From Saccoglossus kowalevskii (Eukaryota > Hemichordata > Enteropneusta > Harrimaniidae): a stretch of 51,069 nucleotides of DNA. The stretch is taken from positions 151,432 through 202,500 of the forward strand of contig NW_003155250.1 in the NCBI RefSeq assembly GCF_000003605.2, given 5' to 3'. A model generated the notes under the pieces. It saw only the letters and a program-made list of their open reading frames with translations, did not search any database and had not been told where the DNA came from. The position numbers were made by a program, and so were the translations under genes. Positions 1 to 9,600 of the stretch are shown here, in pieces (position 1 is the first letter of the stretch; every line of letters starts with the position of its first letter).

Positions 1-127
1 ATTATGTATGTATGTATGTAATTATGTAATTATGTATGTATGTTTGTATGTATGTATGTATGAATGAATGAATGAATGAATGTATGAATGTATGAATGAA
101 TGTATGAATGAATGAATGAATGAATGC
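1..127. repeat. ATGT/ATGA tetranucleotide microsatellite
   Basis: The first 127 bases are almost entirely ATGT units that change to ATGA (GAATGAAT) units, with a few ATT interruptions. Read on the minus strand this gives a His/Ile/Thr/Phe-rich open frame, which is a product of the repeat and not a gene. The array runs off the left edge, so its full length is unknown. Confidence 0.97.
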
Positions 128-825
128 ATGACTGTCCACCTCTACCTCTATCTGACATATGCCTGGACTTATTTCGCTTGCATCACACATACAGCAAACT
201 TTCATTTTGTGCATTCATTTTATGATCTGATTTAAAATGGATGATTGATGACCATTTTTAGTGCTAAAAATTCATTCAAATCAAGCATTTCTGTTAATAC
301 AGAACCAGATCTTGGTTGTGTATTGGCAGATTTCATTCAAACTTTGTAAATTGTACATTATGTGATGCACGTCTCTTTGTTTTGCACATCGGACTCAAAA
401 TGGCTGACAGATTTCAGTTTTGTTATTATTGTACAACAGGGACAAATAACTTGTACTCTGTTGTTTCAAAATACATAATACTTCCTATAATTGTACAATA
501 CCGTATTCTATCAGCAATATACCGTACTCGACAGCGTTAGCACCCAGGGGCCTCAACTCAGAAAATCATGATTTTTTAGGGGTGGGTGCTTACCCAAGCA
601 CCCCCCTCAGAAAAGAGTGCAGAGAATAAACGACATGGTTTTTCCAAAAAACTGGTAACTAGCCCATTTTTGAGCTAAACTGAATATGACATGAAATATT
701 TACAGCATTTTACTTGTATTAACAGGTCATTGTCGAAGCGTAGTTTACGCACGGGTTATCGTTGTCTACACATTCACAACAATATTCTACACGCTTCACA
801 CTTTCATATACTATGAGGTGCATTT
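128..825. other. AT-rich non-coding stretch with one G/C-rich hairpin
   Basis: No supported gene. The only structure noted is at about 579-607, where GGTGCTT and AAGCACC pair around a four-base loop and lie inside G- and C-runs. The open frame at 316-540 has no family resemblance or splice context and is not called. Confidence 0.5.
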
Positions 826-956
826 CTAATAAGGAGAATACGGTACTTTTGCTTTTAATTTGCTTGTAACTGAACATCCAAGTGATTGGAGTTGTGCTTC
901 TAATAAAAAAAATGTTATGTACTTGTTGTTGTGCACTTCTAATGGTTGATACCTGT
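826..956. repeat. Fragment of the dispersed 'CTTCTAATAGA' repeat
   Basis: Three close occurrences of GCAYTTCTAAT or GTGCTTCTAAT, spaced about 50-70 bases apart, beside TACGGTAC. The same words recur in both orientations at about 2648-2680, 16850-16870, 22800-22955, 33325-33370 and 49325-49350, often as CTATTAGAAGC next to a TACTGTATTT or TACCGTATTT word. This is a dispersed repeat family of unknown class. Confidence 0.6.
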
Positions 957-1386
957 ACCTTGTGGGCAAAGAAAAAAAAATATTTCTGGTAACCTGGCCT
1001 TGTCTAGATTTTGGTTTCTAATATGCCTAAACTAAGACAAGAAAGTGTTCACTGGAATATGGTAACTTCCTATTTCTAGCTGCGTGCTGGACAATTTCTC
1101 AAATGAAAATGGTAGATCATACACATACATCATGGTGTATTATGAAAATATTATATAAAAAAATGCACCTGTATGGATTAAAATAAAAAGTTCTACACAT
1201 TGGTGTTTACAATGTTACTGGAAACCCATTGTTTATTGTATTTTTCCTGATTGGAACCAGGGAGCACAACAGATGCAATGTACAAGTGTATTGTATCAGC
1301 AAGCATGGTTCCTTACATAATACCCATGATGCATTGTACCACCTGTTATATAGACTTGCCAGGCTTAACATGCAACATGGTACACG

Positions 1387-1622
1387 TTAAACTTTTCACC
1401 ACCAGTTTCACCACAAATTTGCAAAATAGTCTCGTTTATAGTCTGCACTTTCCTTCAGAAAGTTGGGACAAAAATACCCAAGTTTTTTGAGTAAAAACTG
1501 AAAATTTACTCAAATTTTGTCTGTTGGCTCCATAATGAGGGTTCATTTCCAGAAATATTGAAGAATTTAAGAAAAAAGTACAGAAACATTTGGGTGAGAA
1601 AATGTGGTGGTGAAAATGTTAA
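1387..1622. mobile_element. MITE family A, copy 1 (TTAA-flanked, CTTTTCACCACCAG ends)
   Basis: The 236-bp segment begins TTAA followed by ACTTTTCACCACCAG and ends GTGGTGGTGAAAATG followed by TTAA, so it has terminal inverted repeats and a TTAA duplication at both ends. A second copy in the opposite orientation lies at 16606-16834 and shares internal words such as GTCTGCACTT / AAGTGCAGAC and GTTTTTACTCAAA. TTAA target duplication is typical of piggyBac- or Kolobok-mobilised elements. The class is inferred, since no transposase is present. Confidence 0.8.
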
Positions 1623-2263
1623 ACAATCTCAAACATGGCACTGCCCGATAACTAGGGTTCTCAAATGTCATTTAGAATATTCATTATGGTGAAATCTGAG
1701 CACATGAACAAATCAAAATGAATTTAAATGATAATGTGTATTCTCTTTTTCAGACTCGCTTGCAGAAGATCAATAGTAAGTTACCAACAGCCGTATCGCA
1801 AAAGAGGTCCGCAGTGCTTTCATTGAAAGGAATACCAGACACTAGAGATTTTATTCCAACTATAGGTCCTTATTCCAGCATGTGACACCCCTATTTTACA
1901 ATGGAGTCTTCTGATGGGATAAACTGTTTGACATTAGGAAGCTAAATATTTATTATGAACTTAAAACTTTTGGAACATTGATCAACTTTGGGGTTATTGA
2001 ACCATATTTCTCATTTTTGAGAATACCGGGTACATTGTTTTTCATTGAGAAAACAGAATCTTGCTTTTAATATAAATTGAGACATGGTATATATAAACCA
2101 TTTTACGAGAGACAAATGTTCCTGTCAGTCAGAGAAAATCTTAACATCTTGTAGTGGACATTTCACTAGGGTTCTGTAGACCAGAAAGTCACAGTGACCT
2201 CCCCCAGCAGTAAACAACCTCACTCAGCTTGATCTTGGAGGGATTCCACTGTTGATCACACAA
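1623..2263. other. No gene seen
   Basis: AT-rich sequence without recognisable exons or repeats apart from a pyrimidine-rich acceptor-like tract near 1740-1753 (CTCTTTTTCAG). The frame after it is short and lacks any family resemblance. Confidence 0.4.
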
Positions 2264-2375
2264 CAATAACAACACACACTAAAAACGCAAAGGCTCATGA
2301 ATAGACGCTTGTTTGTAAACACTAACACGCTATGGCCATCTGACGCATGCGCAGATGAGGACTCCCCTGCTTTAA
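2264..2375. mobile_element. MITE family B, copy 1 (left end lost)
   Basis: From AATAACAACACACACTAAAA to the terminal GGACTCCCCTGC-TTTAA this matches the copies at 7034-7224 and 23069-23233, sharing AACGCAAAGGCTCATG, TAGACGCTTGTTTGTAAACA and GACGCATGCGCAGATGA. The right terminus with its TTAA is intact. The left terminal repeat seen in the other two copies is not present, so this copy is truncated on the left. Confidence 0.85.
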
Positions 2376-3413
2376 TTTAGCTTCTCACTCAATTCTATGA
2401 ATTATAAAAATAAGTAGAATAGTCATAAAAGGCGGTGGTTGGAACGACTGTGTGCATTTGAGTGCATTTACATTTTGTGTAAATAAACACAACATTTTGA
2501 CCCAAATGTGTATATGTTGCTGTGTGTAGTATACAACCTATATCAAATGTGGTCGGCACTCACATTTCCCTTTTAGAATTGCACATATGCCTAAAATACT
2601 GTAATTGTTTTTAACTTTTATTACCGTTTTCAAATTTATTTTAGTGCATGCACTTCTAATAGAGTAAGTTCGGTATTTAAAACTACGATCTAACAATCAA
2701 TTTTTTTTTTTGAAAGAGGCTGTGAGCAAAATGTTTTTTTTTTTGGAAGAGACAGTGACTAAGAATTGTCATACTTTTGTTGTATTATATAAAACCATTC
2801 TAAACTGAGCACTTTTTTCAATGGTGTCTTCTTATCATAAAAGAGCACTGTCGCCATATTTGATATGGGTCCCATGTGATCTATAAAGCGTGTGTGTACA
2901 ATACAGTAATTGTTTGAATGCATGCTGTCTGACTGGTGATTTAACATTTACAGTTTGTTGCATATTAATTAGCTGATTTGCATATTAAAATTTTACATTT
3001 GCCTCGAGTCATGGAACCATTTATAAGGTATCAAAATCGTGTCAGCTAAAGTTTTTGCATGTTAATGATTTAATTTACATAATACTGAAGTATTCTTTGC
3101 TGCTTCATAATTTGATGATTTAATATAATTTGTTATGACCAAATCTTGAGTACCCGATGAAATTTTCACTGCTAAAAAATTTCATAAATTTTACTGACAT
3201 GCAAAATTCGCAAAAACTTGTCTGTCATTAAATTAAAGGTACCATACAAAATTCTTTTTTTCAAAATTTCTTACTTGCATCTTCATTGTATAAAATGATC
3301 TGACTTTGAAATATCTTTTTTTTTCTAAATTCAAGAAATAAACATTTCAGTCATTGTGTATTTGCAAATATTGTAAATAGTACCAAAATGTTGTACTGTG
3401 TTGTAGTTATTAG
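2376..3413. other. No gene seen; AT-rich
   Basis: Contains a fragment of the CTTCTAATAGA repeat at about 2648-2680 and T-runs near 2700-2745. The minus-strand open frame at 2759-2947 has no supporting features. Confidence 0.4.
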
Positions 3414-3666
3414 TGTAAGGGGTGGACCATTAGAAATTTCTCGGGGTGGTAGAATTGAAAAAAAAAAATTCTGCAGAGATCAATATCAGAAGAAAAAAAA
3501 ATTCTATTTCCTATTTCTTAGGGAAATAATATTACATACAGCGGAAATAAAAAAAAATTCAGCGAATTCATCGTTGAAGAAAAAAGTGAAGGAAAAAAAT
3601 GTTTTGCATAGTTTTTCTGCTATTATTCCCCCCCCCCCCCTGAGTTTTTAATGGTCCATCCCTACA
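3414..3666. mobile_element. MITE family C (GTGGACCATTA ends)
   Basis: The left end TGTAAGGGGTGGACCATTAG and the right end, reverse complement TGTAGGGATGGACCATTA, form terminal inverted repeats of about 20 bp that continue imperfectly into RAAATTCTCRGGGG. The interior is dominated by A-runs and a run of 13 C at about 3629-3641. The open frame that spans it (3388-3651) is a by-product of the A-rich interior. No transposase domain is present. Target duplication is unclear. Confidence 0.75.
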
Positions 3667-4418
3667 TTGCTGATTTGTTGTTGTATATTTTCAAGCTATC
3701 ATGTACTTTTAAAGCAATAGATACAACATTTATTATGGAAAATAAATTACAGGAAAAACTATGGATCAGTTGAATCCAAATTTTATGGGATGTGTTTAAG
3801 TGGGAGGATATTAGGTAATGATATTATCCTAACTTATATACGGTGTTTGGCAGAATTTTACCATCTAATTTTTGAGGGCACATCCTTTTAATCAATGTCT
3901 TTTGGTAGGGCAATATTTTATGTCTTGTGGAGAGCGTATATGTCGTTAAGCGTGGAGTTTCTTCACAAGTTAAAATCCTAATAACTGAGAGTATGACTAA
4001 GACACCGCCGCTACCATTAATTACTGCACTGTTTTTGTAAGGTCTGGTAACTCTTCTGATGAAATTGTACAGCAAGTTTGTCACTTGTGTATTATGAAAT
4101 TCATTTAGTATTGAAGGATTATGGGACAATGACGTGTAAAAATCACATCTGATTCATACGGTATGTATCAACCACCAATTACCAACTTGGCTTATTTAGT
4201 AGAATAAGCATGCATCCACACCCTGGAATCAAACAAATAATTTCAAATTAACAAGCCAGGCCAACTGCCACAATTTCAGTATGCAAAGTCTATGAGAACA
4301 ATTACAAGTTATGAAAGTTCAACACTTTTCATTTTTTGCCAAAGAATGGCCTAAATTATGCTGAAATGGCTGAAAATCTTAAAATTTAGGGTCAAAATGA
4401 TCGGCTCGACTGTGGAAA

Positions 4419-4760
4419 TTGGGTGGGGTATATGTGTATTCTTTAACTATGAGAGTACCCCACTCGCATAGAAGTGCAATACGGGTATGTGCTGCCCGAC
4501 TGGGGTGTAATTTCACGTTATTTTGTTTAGAAGTGGGTGGTCATTTATTTACTTTTTCACGGGTCCTTATATTCAAAGCCAAATACCGGAAAAGGGTGAA
4601 TAAAATGCATCTCCCGGATGCGCTCACTGGTTGTGAAAGTTGTGAGCTTTTGTTTAGAAGTGGGTATATAAATAGAAAAAAATGGTTTAGAAGTGAGTAT
4701 GGTTTACGAGAGGTGGGCTGCACACCCTTACCCACTTAATGTGGAAGTAGCCCCCTCGGG
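4419..4760. repeat. Probable repeat element with TTTAGAAGTGGGT words
   Basis: This patch is clearly richer in G+C than its surroundings. It carries TTTAGAAGTGRGT three times (4526-4538, 4653-4665, 4686-4698). An open frame of 106 codons crosses it, but the repeated words, a second open frame on the opposite strand and the absence of any domain argue for a transposon or repeat fragment. It may be related to the CTTCTAATAGA family. Confidence 0.45.
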
Positions 4761-6384
4761 ACCTCGCCCCACCCTGGTAAAATCTTTGTGTACTAGTATT
4801 TATGAGAAAATTAAGTAACCAACTTTTGAATTTTAATAGTAAATAAATTGTTTTAAATAGTATCGCTTTATGTCAGATGCAGGGAGGGAAGGGCGACTAC
4901 CTGGGAAATACAATAGGAGTGTGCTTCCAGTATCTTCAAACACAGTAAAACGTGAAATGTTTTGTCGTTTTAACCGTTCCATACTGGTAAATGAATGGAT
5001 ATTTCTTGCATAAACGAAAAAACAAAAATAGATAAGTCAAGGATTTACTGTGAATTATACAGTAGCGTTGGTTACTGTGAGAGAGAATGGAGAAAATGTC
5101 ATGGCAGATATCGTGAACAGAAACAAATTGAGTTTATTGAGTGCGTCACAGCGCCCTCTATTTGGCGCTTTGTTTAATCTTCGCGATACGTTTGTTTTTG
5201 ACATAAAGTAAGATGTTTGATCAGGTATAGCATGACAAGATCGCGTAAGTTGCGCCCTCCGCGGTGTTACAAACCCGACAGTGGGGTCTGATGTCGGCCG
5301 GCGAGGGCGCCACTCACTCCTAAATGTCAGGCTAGATCAGGTTTGAAAGATATTTTTCCCTCATTACAAATTTCAGTGTGGGCACTCCGCGTGACGGACC
5401 ATAACTTGTCTGTGTTGACAACTTGAATTACTTCGTCCTGTGCTGTGAGAGGGGCTACCTTCCACTATTTTCAAATTTGTCCTAAAACATGCAATTAAAT
5501 ACCTATATTCTACATTATACTGATTCAGTGGTGTGACAGACACAGGTAAAATTCGGGATATCGTGTGTTGCCTAATTGGTTTACTTGAAGTATGTATCTC
5601 GTTTCCTGACTCAAAAAGAGCTACCGTATTTGTTCCATTATTAGCGTATACCCAATGGAATCGCATATACACCAAAGCTTACATTTACTATATGCTGGAT
5701 AATTAAAATAGTATTTATTTTGACTACATATACACCTCTGTAATTTACAGAAGTGCGTACACTACTAGTGGAGAAAATATTGATCACAACCATCGGCGTA
5801 ATTCCCATTGTTTCACATGTATCATTGTTTGTATGGTAAAACAATAAAATACGAAACATACAATATATTACAAAAGCAAACTGAGTAGAATTGTCAGTAG
5901 TTACTTAGATCGCTCATGGAGCTCCATGGGTCGCTTTAGATCAAATGCGTCTATAAATAGTAACATATTCACGTCTTTACCATAAATACGTATAATCGTT
6001 ATTGAGCAATAAATCCATATGATGAGTGTTGCCATGGTTTCGCAATCACGTCATCTGAAATATAACATGTATTGGTTTTATATCTTTGTCGGTGACTTGA
6101 TGTCATTAACCCATTAAACTCCTGAATCAGCATTTTGCTCTGTTTATGTGTGTTCTATATATTTTGAATCAGAAGGACGTAGCGCAACAACTCGTGATTT
6201 GGGTTATAAATTTTGAAATACATGTAGCAAGGTCACATTGGCGTCCAAACTTTAAGTTGAAGAGGCATCATTACGATAACGACGATTAAAATGTCCTTGT
6301 GAGATCACTGATAAAGTCGTGACGTGAACATGTAATTTTAATGTTGTTGTTTTACACTATGTACTGTGTTTTGATGACTACATT
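4761..6384. other. No gene seen; a few CpG-bearing patches
   Basis: Mostly AT-rich. The 5145-5330 part has several CpGs and two GCGCCCTC / GAGGGCGC words. A degenerate RFX-like word GTTGCCATGGTTTC lies at 6028-6041. Open frames here have no family resemblance. Confidence 0.4.
5145..5170 (-). promoter_or_regulatory. CTCF-like motif
   Basis: GCGCCCTCTA at 5151-5160. On the minus strand this reads TAGAGGGCGC, the core of the CTCF recognition word (CCASYAGRGGGCGC in vertebrates). The same core recurs at 25471, 39573 and 48804. Binding is inferred from motif shape only. Confidence 0.35.
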
Positions 6385-6470
6385 GGACTATGCTTTATCA
6401 TGACAAGAAATTACCGTTTTGTAGAACACATCTGAGTAACAATGAAATTCTCTAATACGCATTTTTTTTA
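6385..6470. mobile_element. Dispersed repeat family D, partial left end
   Basis: GGACTATGCTTTATCATGAC followed further on by ACATCTGAGTA and CATTCTCTAATAC-like words (AATTCTCTAATACGCAT here). These match the starts of the copies at about 32140 and 43138. The right half with GTTTATGATAAATYATAG is absent, so this is a truncated copy. Confidence 0.6.
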
Positions 6471-7033
6471 ACTTTTGGTTAATTTTATTTCATACATTTT
6501 ATTTTTTGACAACTGTTTTAACTATCGTTATCTGGGTTTTCGTGATTGTCGAAACTATAAAAAAAACTAACAGCAAATAAACAATACAAATAAAATATAT
6601 GAAAAAAATAAGAATAAATACCTATTTAAAAAATACACCGAATGAACTTTAAAATGTGTGAATGTTATTAACGACACGTTTTCCATTTCATATGCAACCT
6701 TCAAAAGAATATTAACAATTAAATCAGAGTTTGTTTTCCTTAAAAAGAGTGGAATCATTGCCATCGCTAACTTTGACAATGGTTTAATGAATGAAGTATC
6801 GGAGGTGGATTGATTAAAGAAGACGCCCTCTGTAGTTTCGCCAAATTTGTGTTGATGATGTGCTTTCCCGGAGCACTTCTTCTCTCAAACACAAATTTTG
6901 AAAATGTGTGGAATGTAACGCGTGTTTCATCGTATAAACACATGTCGTCACAGTGCTATGTGCTAAGAAAATTGACAATCAAAACGTGATGCGACTGTGT
7001 CAATAGCATGTACGTAGCTCATCATAAATTACC

Positions 7034-7224
7034 TTAAAGCGGAGGGGTCGTCACCTGCGCACGCGCGGGAATTGAGTCCCAAGCGACGATAACAACGCAC
7101 GCTAAAAACGCAAAGGCTCATGGGTAGACGCTCGTTTGTAAACAACGACACGCTGTGGCCGTTTGCCACATCACGGTTACTAAAAACCGTGGCCACATGC
7201 ACAGGTGCCGATTCCCCGCTTTAA
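7034..7224. mobile_element. MITE family B, complete copy
   Basis: The 191-bp segment starts TTAA-AGCGGAGGGGTCGTCACC and ends GATTCCCCGCT-TTAA. The terminal inverted repeat is about 12-25 bp and imperfect, with a TTAA at each end. The interior carries AACGCAAAGGCTCATG and TGTAAACAACGACACGC, shared with the other copies. This copy has a short extra segment (CATCACGGTTACTAAAAACC region) that the 23069 copy lacks. TTAA duplication suggests mobilisation by a piggyBac- or Kolobok-type transposase (inference). Confidence 0.88.
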
Positions 7225-8280
7225 TATTTGTAGAAAATGAAAAACAAAAACCCAAAAAACGCTTATCTTCAGTGATTTGAACTTGAACTATACCATCCGT
7301 CTCAGTGTGAACAAACTAATAAAATGTCACAAATTTCTGGATCCGCCAGTCACGGTGATACGAGCTATGGTTGGTAATCCCGTGGCGCTCACATATTTAA
7401 ATTTATTTATTAGCAGAAATGAACATGGCTACAAATAAAAATATACTCATGACTATGACTGGAGTTTAGTATTAAAAAAGAGAAAAAGACCGTTCGCGTG
7501 GGGTGGGTGGTGCAAACAGATCACGATTTAAAAATTTGGAATTAGAATTCTTGAGAAGAGTGAAACCAAATAATACTAAAAATAAATTTAGAACGTACAG
7601 AGAATTCCACCAACTTGAAAGCACCAAATTAGAAAGTTCCCATATAATATTAATAACTCAACACTACGTGAAGACTTAACAAAAAATTAGGATCTCTGAA
7701 AATTGAAACTGGTCGTCACTGTAAAATCCATGTGAGAGAATTGTGATATTTGCAACCCCCAACAAATTGAAGACGACAACATTTTGTGATGTTCTGAAAA
7801 CAACCCCATTAACAAACTTGAAGAAATAAATTGTTCATTGAAGCAGAGACACATGTAAATAATTTCTTAGCCAAGAAGGAAAATAACAAATTTATTGCCA
7901 TTATGTCAATTCCTCTTGCCAAGTATTTAACACTTGTTTTGAAATAAAACAACAACGCGAACTTCATACTTTCTGTTGAACTGTGAAATTTCGTATTTTT
8001 GAGTTTGTTCTTAGTTTGTATTTTCTGATCTATAACCTATTTCAGTCCTCCGGGGGTTGTTATGTGTTATCGATTGAAGAATTAAAAATGCGCCCGCATA
8101 CATCCACGTATATGCACGAAACACAAACTGATATGTGACCTAAAAAGTATCGCGATGTTATTTAATATTTTATCTTTGTCACTATTCCTAGCGATCATGA
8201 GTGATCGGCCCACGCACATTTAGTAGAAACGGCTCTTCCCACAGGTGGTTTCATCTCGGCACTGGAGTGATTAACATTTA
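7225..8280. other. No gene seen upstream of the first signal exon
   Basis: AT-rich and unstructured. If the exon at 8372 is real, the last few hundred bases (with more CpG from about 8080 on) would contain its promoter. No TATA box can be picked confidently. Confidence 0.4.
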
Positions 8281-8304
8281 CCCATAATTCATTCCTAGTT
8301 GCCC

Positions 8305-8334
8305 ATGACGTCACGCACTATCATGGAGGCCTAA
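8305..8334 (+). CDS. Possible upstream ORF, 9 codons
   Basis: ATG at 8305 runs nine codons to TAA at 8332-8334, with a second in-frame ATG at 8323. If transcription begins upstream of it, this would be an upstream ORF ending 37 bases before the first ATG of the signal-peptide exon and could reduce initiation there. It overlaps the CRE, so it matters only if the start site lies further upstream. Confidence 0.2.
   Translation: MTSRTIMEA
8306..8313 (+). promoter_or_regulatory. Perfect CRE (TGACGTCA)
   Basis: A full palindromic cAMP-response element 66 bases upstream of the first ATG of the signal exon. The family of binders is CREB/ATF bZIP proteins. Position near a candidate transcription start fits a promoter role, but the start site itself is not known. 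Two further perfect copies are at 21077 and 46501. Confidence 0.5.
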
Positions 8335-8371
8335 AGCAGTCATCGATCCTGAGCACTACTATCCGGAATAT

Positions 8372-8483
8372 ATGGCGATTTCTACAGCCGGGATGGCCTC
8401 AAAAATTGTCTTCACCACCTTGATTGTGACGACGATATTACTAAATATACCTGGACATTCAACAGAAGGAGTTCCGGTCAAAA
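8372..8483 (+). CDS. Signal-peptide first exon, alternative promoter 1 (partial gene)
   Basis: An exon-like frame begins with ATG at 8372 and has a second in-frame ATG at 8393. The second is the likelier start, because it has G at -3 and G at +4 while the first has T at -3. From the second Met the peptide has a Lys followed by a hydrophobic core (IVFTTLIVTTILL) and then a polar stretch (NIPGHSTEG), the layout of a cleaved signal peptide with likely cleavage near HS/TE. The frame reaches a strong donor at 8484 (AAAA|GTGAGT), leaving one base over (phase 1). Joined to the exon at 49118 the junction codon becomes AGA (Arg), giving a VKRK basic stretch. The open frame continues 116 bases past the donor to a stop, so intron retention would give a short peptide. 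Product unrecognised; a secreted or membrane protein is inferred. Confidence 0.55.
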
Positions 8484-9526
8484 GTGAGTACGAAAACATT
8501 GATGTTTTTAATTTGTTTTGGGGTCCCTCTAAGGTAAAGCCATACGTTACGGTCGACACTAGTACTATCACTAATATCAGCTGCGATGGCAGACGCTAAT
8601 GACAATCAACTTTCTAATGTTATATTTTCATTGAGAATCCCTCAAAATCTACAAAATCGTTTCTGAGCCGATATTTCTTCTGGTATTGTATATATAAATG
8701 GTTTTTATTGTTTAGCAAACGTGCATTTGTTACGCGACTACGTCAAAAAATATCGTTCGTTGACGTTGAATATGTCGGTAAAATGCCGGCGTAAAATGTA
8801 CGTACGTACGTGCGTGGGTTGGGTTCACATATTTTTTTTATCTAAGCTGGCGTAATAAATCTGCTATACACCATATCCTGACATACAACCTTACCAGTGA
8901 ACCCCATGGAATATTAATGAAACAAATTTTTGAGTCGTGATTGTACTTGCAAGTAATAAATCGCGGTAAACACGTTTTCCGGGTTGTTGGTTGTAACGCA
9001 ACACACTCAAGTCAAAGCCATTCATGATTATGCGCCCGTTACAATGAACAGTTCTTTCAACCAATATGAATGGAATACATGTACAGGCTGTTTGTCGTAC
9101 GCCTGAAAACAATCACCGTGTTTCAGCAAAAACAACAACAAAAATGTAAAATGCAGAAACTTAAATTTAGATGACAAGATATTATCATTTGGACAATCCA
9201 TCAAATTCAAAATAATACCGATTTAATCAAATTAATCTCTGCTTTATTTATTTAACTTAGATAATATTTAAAATATTTGTTGTCAGTCAGTCAGTCATGT
9301 CAGTCTGATCTTTAATTTAATCACAGATTTATGACTAATTTGAATAATACAGTTTGAAATTTCCACATTCTGTTTGGTAGATACCCTAAAAAAACATATG
9401 TGTATACCTGATTTAGAAGGGAAAATAATCACTAGGTTTAATTCTAACAAATTTGATGTTGCCAAGATATTCACTGGCTTTTTAAATTCCCTGAAGGAAA
9501 CAATAAATTCTCTTGTAAAATATGAA
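8484..9526. other. Presumed intron, no gene seen
   Basis: Starts with the GTGAGT donor. Contains a short ACGT tetranucleotide run at about 8799-8812 and a GTCA run near 9282-9296 (GTCAGTCAGTCAGTCA). Minus-strand open frames at 8891-9210 show no family features. Confidence 0.4.
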
Positions 9527-9600
9527 TATTCACTGGGTTTTAATTAAGCAAATTTAGCCATCAACAAAACAAAACAAGTGAAAATTAAACCCAGTGAATA
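9527..9600. repeat. Inverted repeat with 18-bp arms
   Basis: The arms TATTCACTGGGTTTTAATT (9527-9545) and AATTAAACCCAGTGAATA (9583-9600) are nearly perfect reverse complements around a 37-base spacer. A half copy, GATATTCACTGGCTTTTTAA, lies 60 bases upstream near 9467. The unit could be a very short transposon end pair or a cruciform-forming repeat. Confidence 0.7.

Noticed and set aside
2-214. Minus-strand open frame rich in FIHSFIHT
   Set aside because: Direct translation of the ATGA/ATGT microsatellite.
1740-1885. Possible exon after CTCTTTTTCAG
   Set aside because: Acceptor-like, and TRLQKINSKLPTAVSQKRSA-type frame is open for about 40 codons, but there is no donor of good quality, no start and no family resemblance; left as uncertain non-coding.
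3388-3651. 87-codon Lys-rich frame as a gene
   Set aside because: Falls almost entirely inside MITE family C; Lys codons come from A-runs.
4419-4739. 106-codon frame as a gene
   Set aside because: Lies in a repeat with three TTTAGAAGTGRGT words, has an overlapping frame on the other strand and no recognisable domain or splice context.
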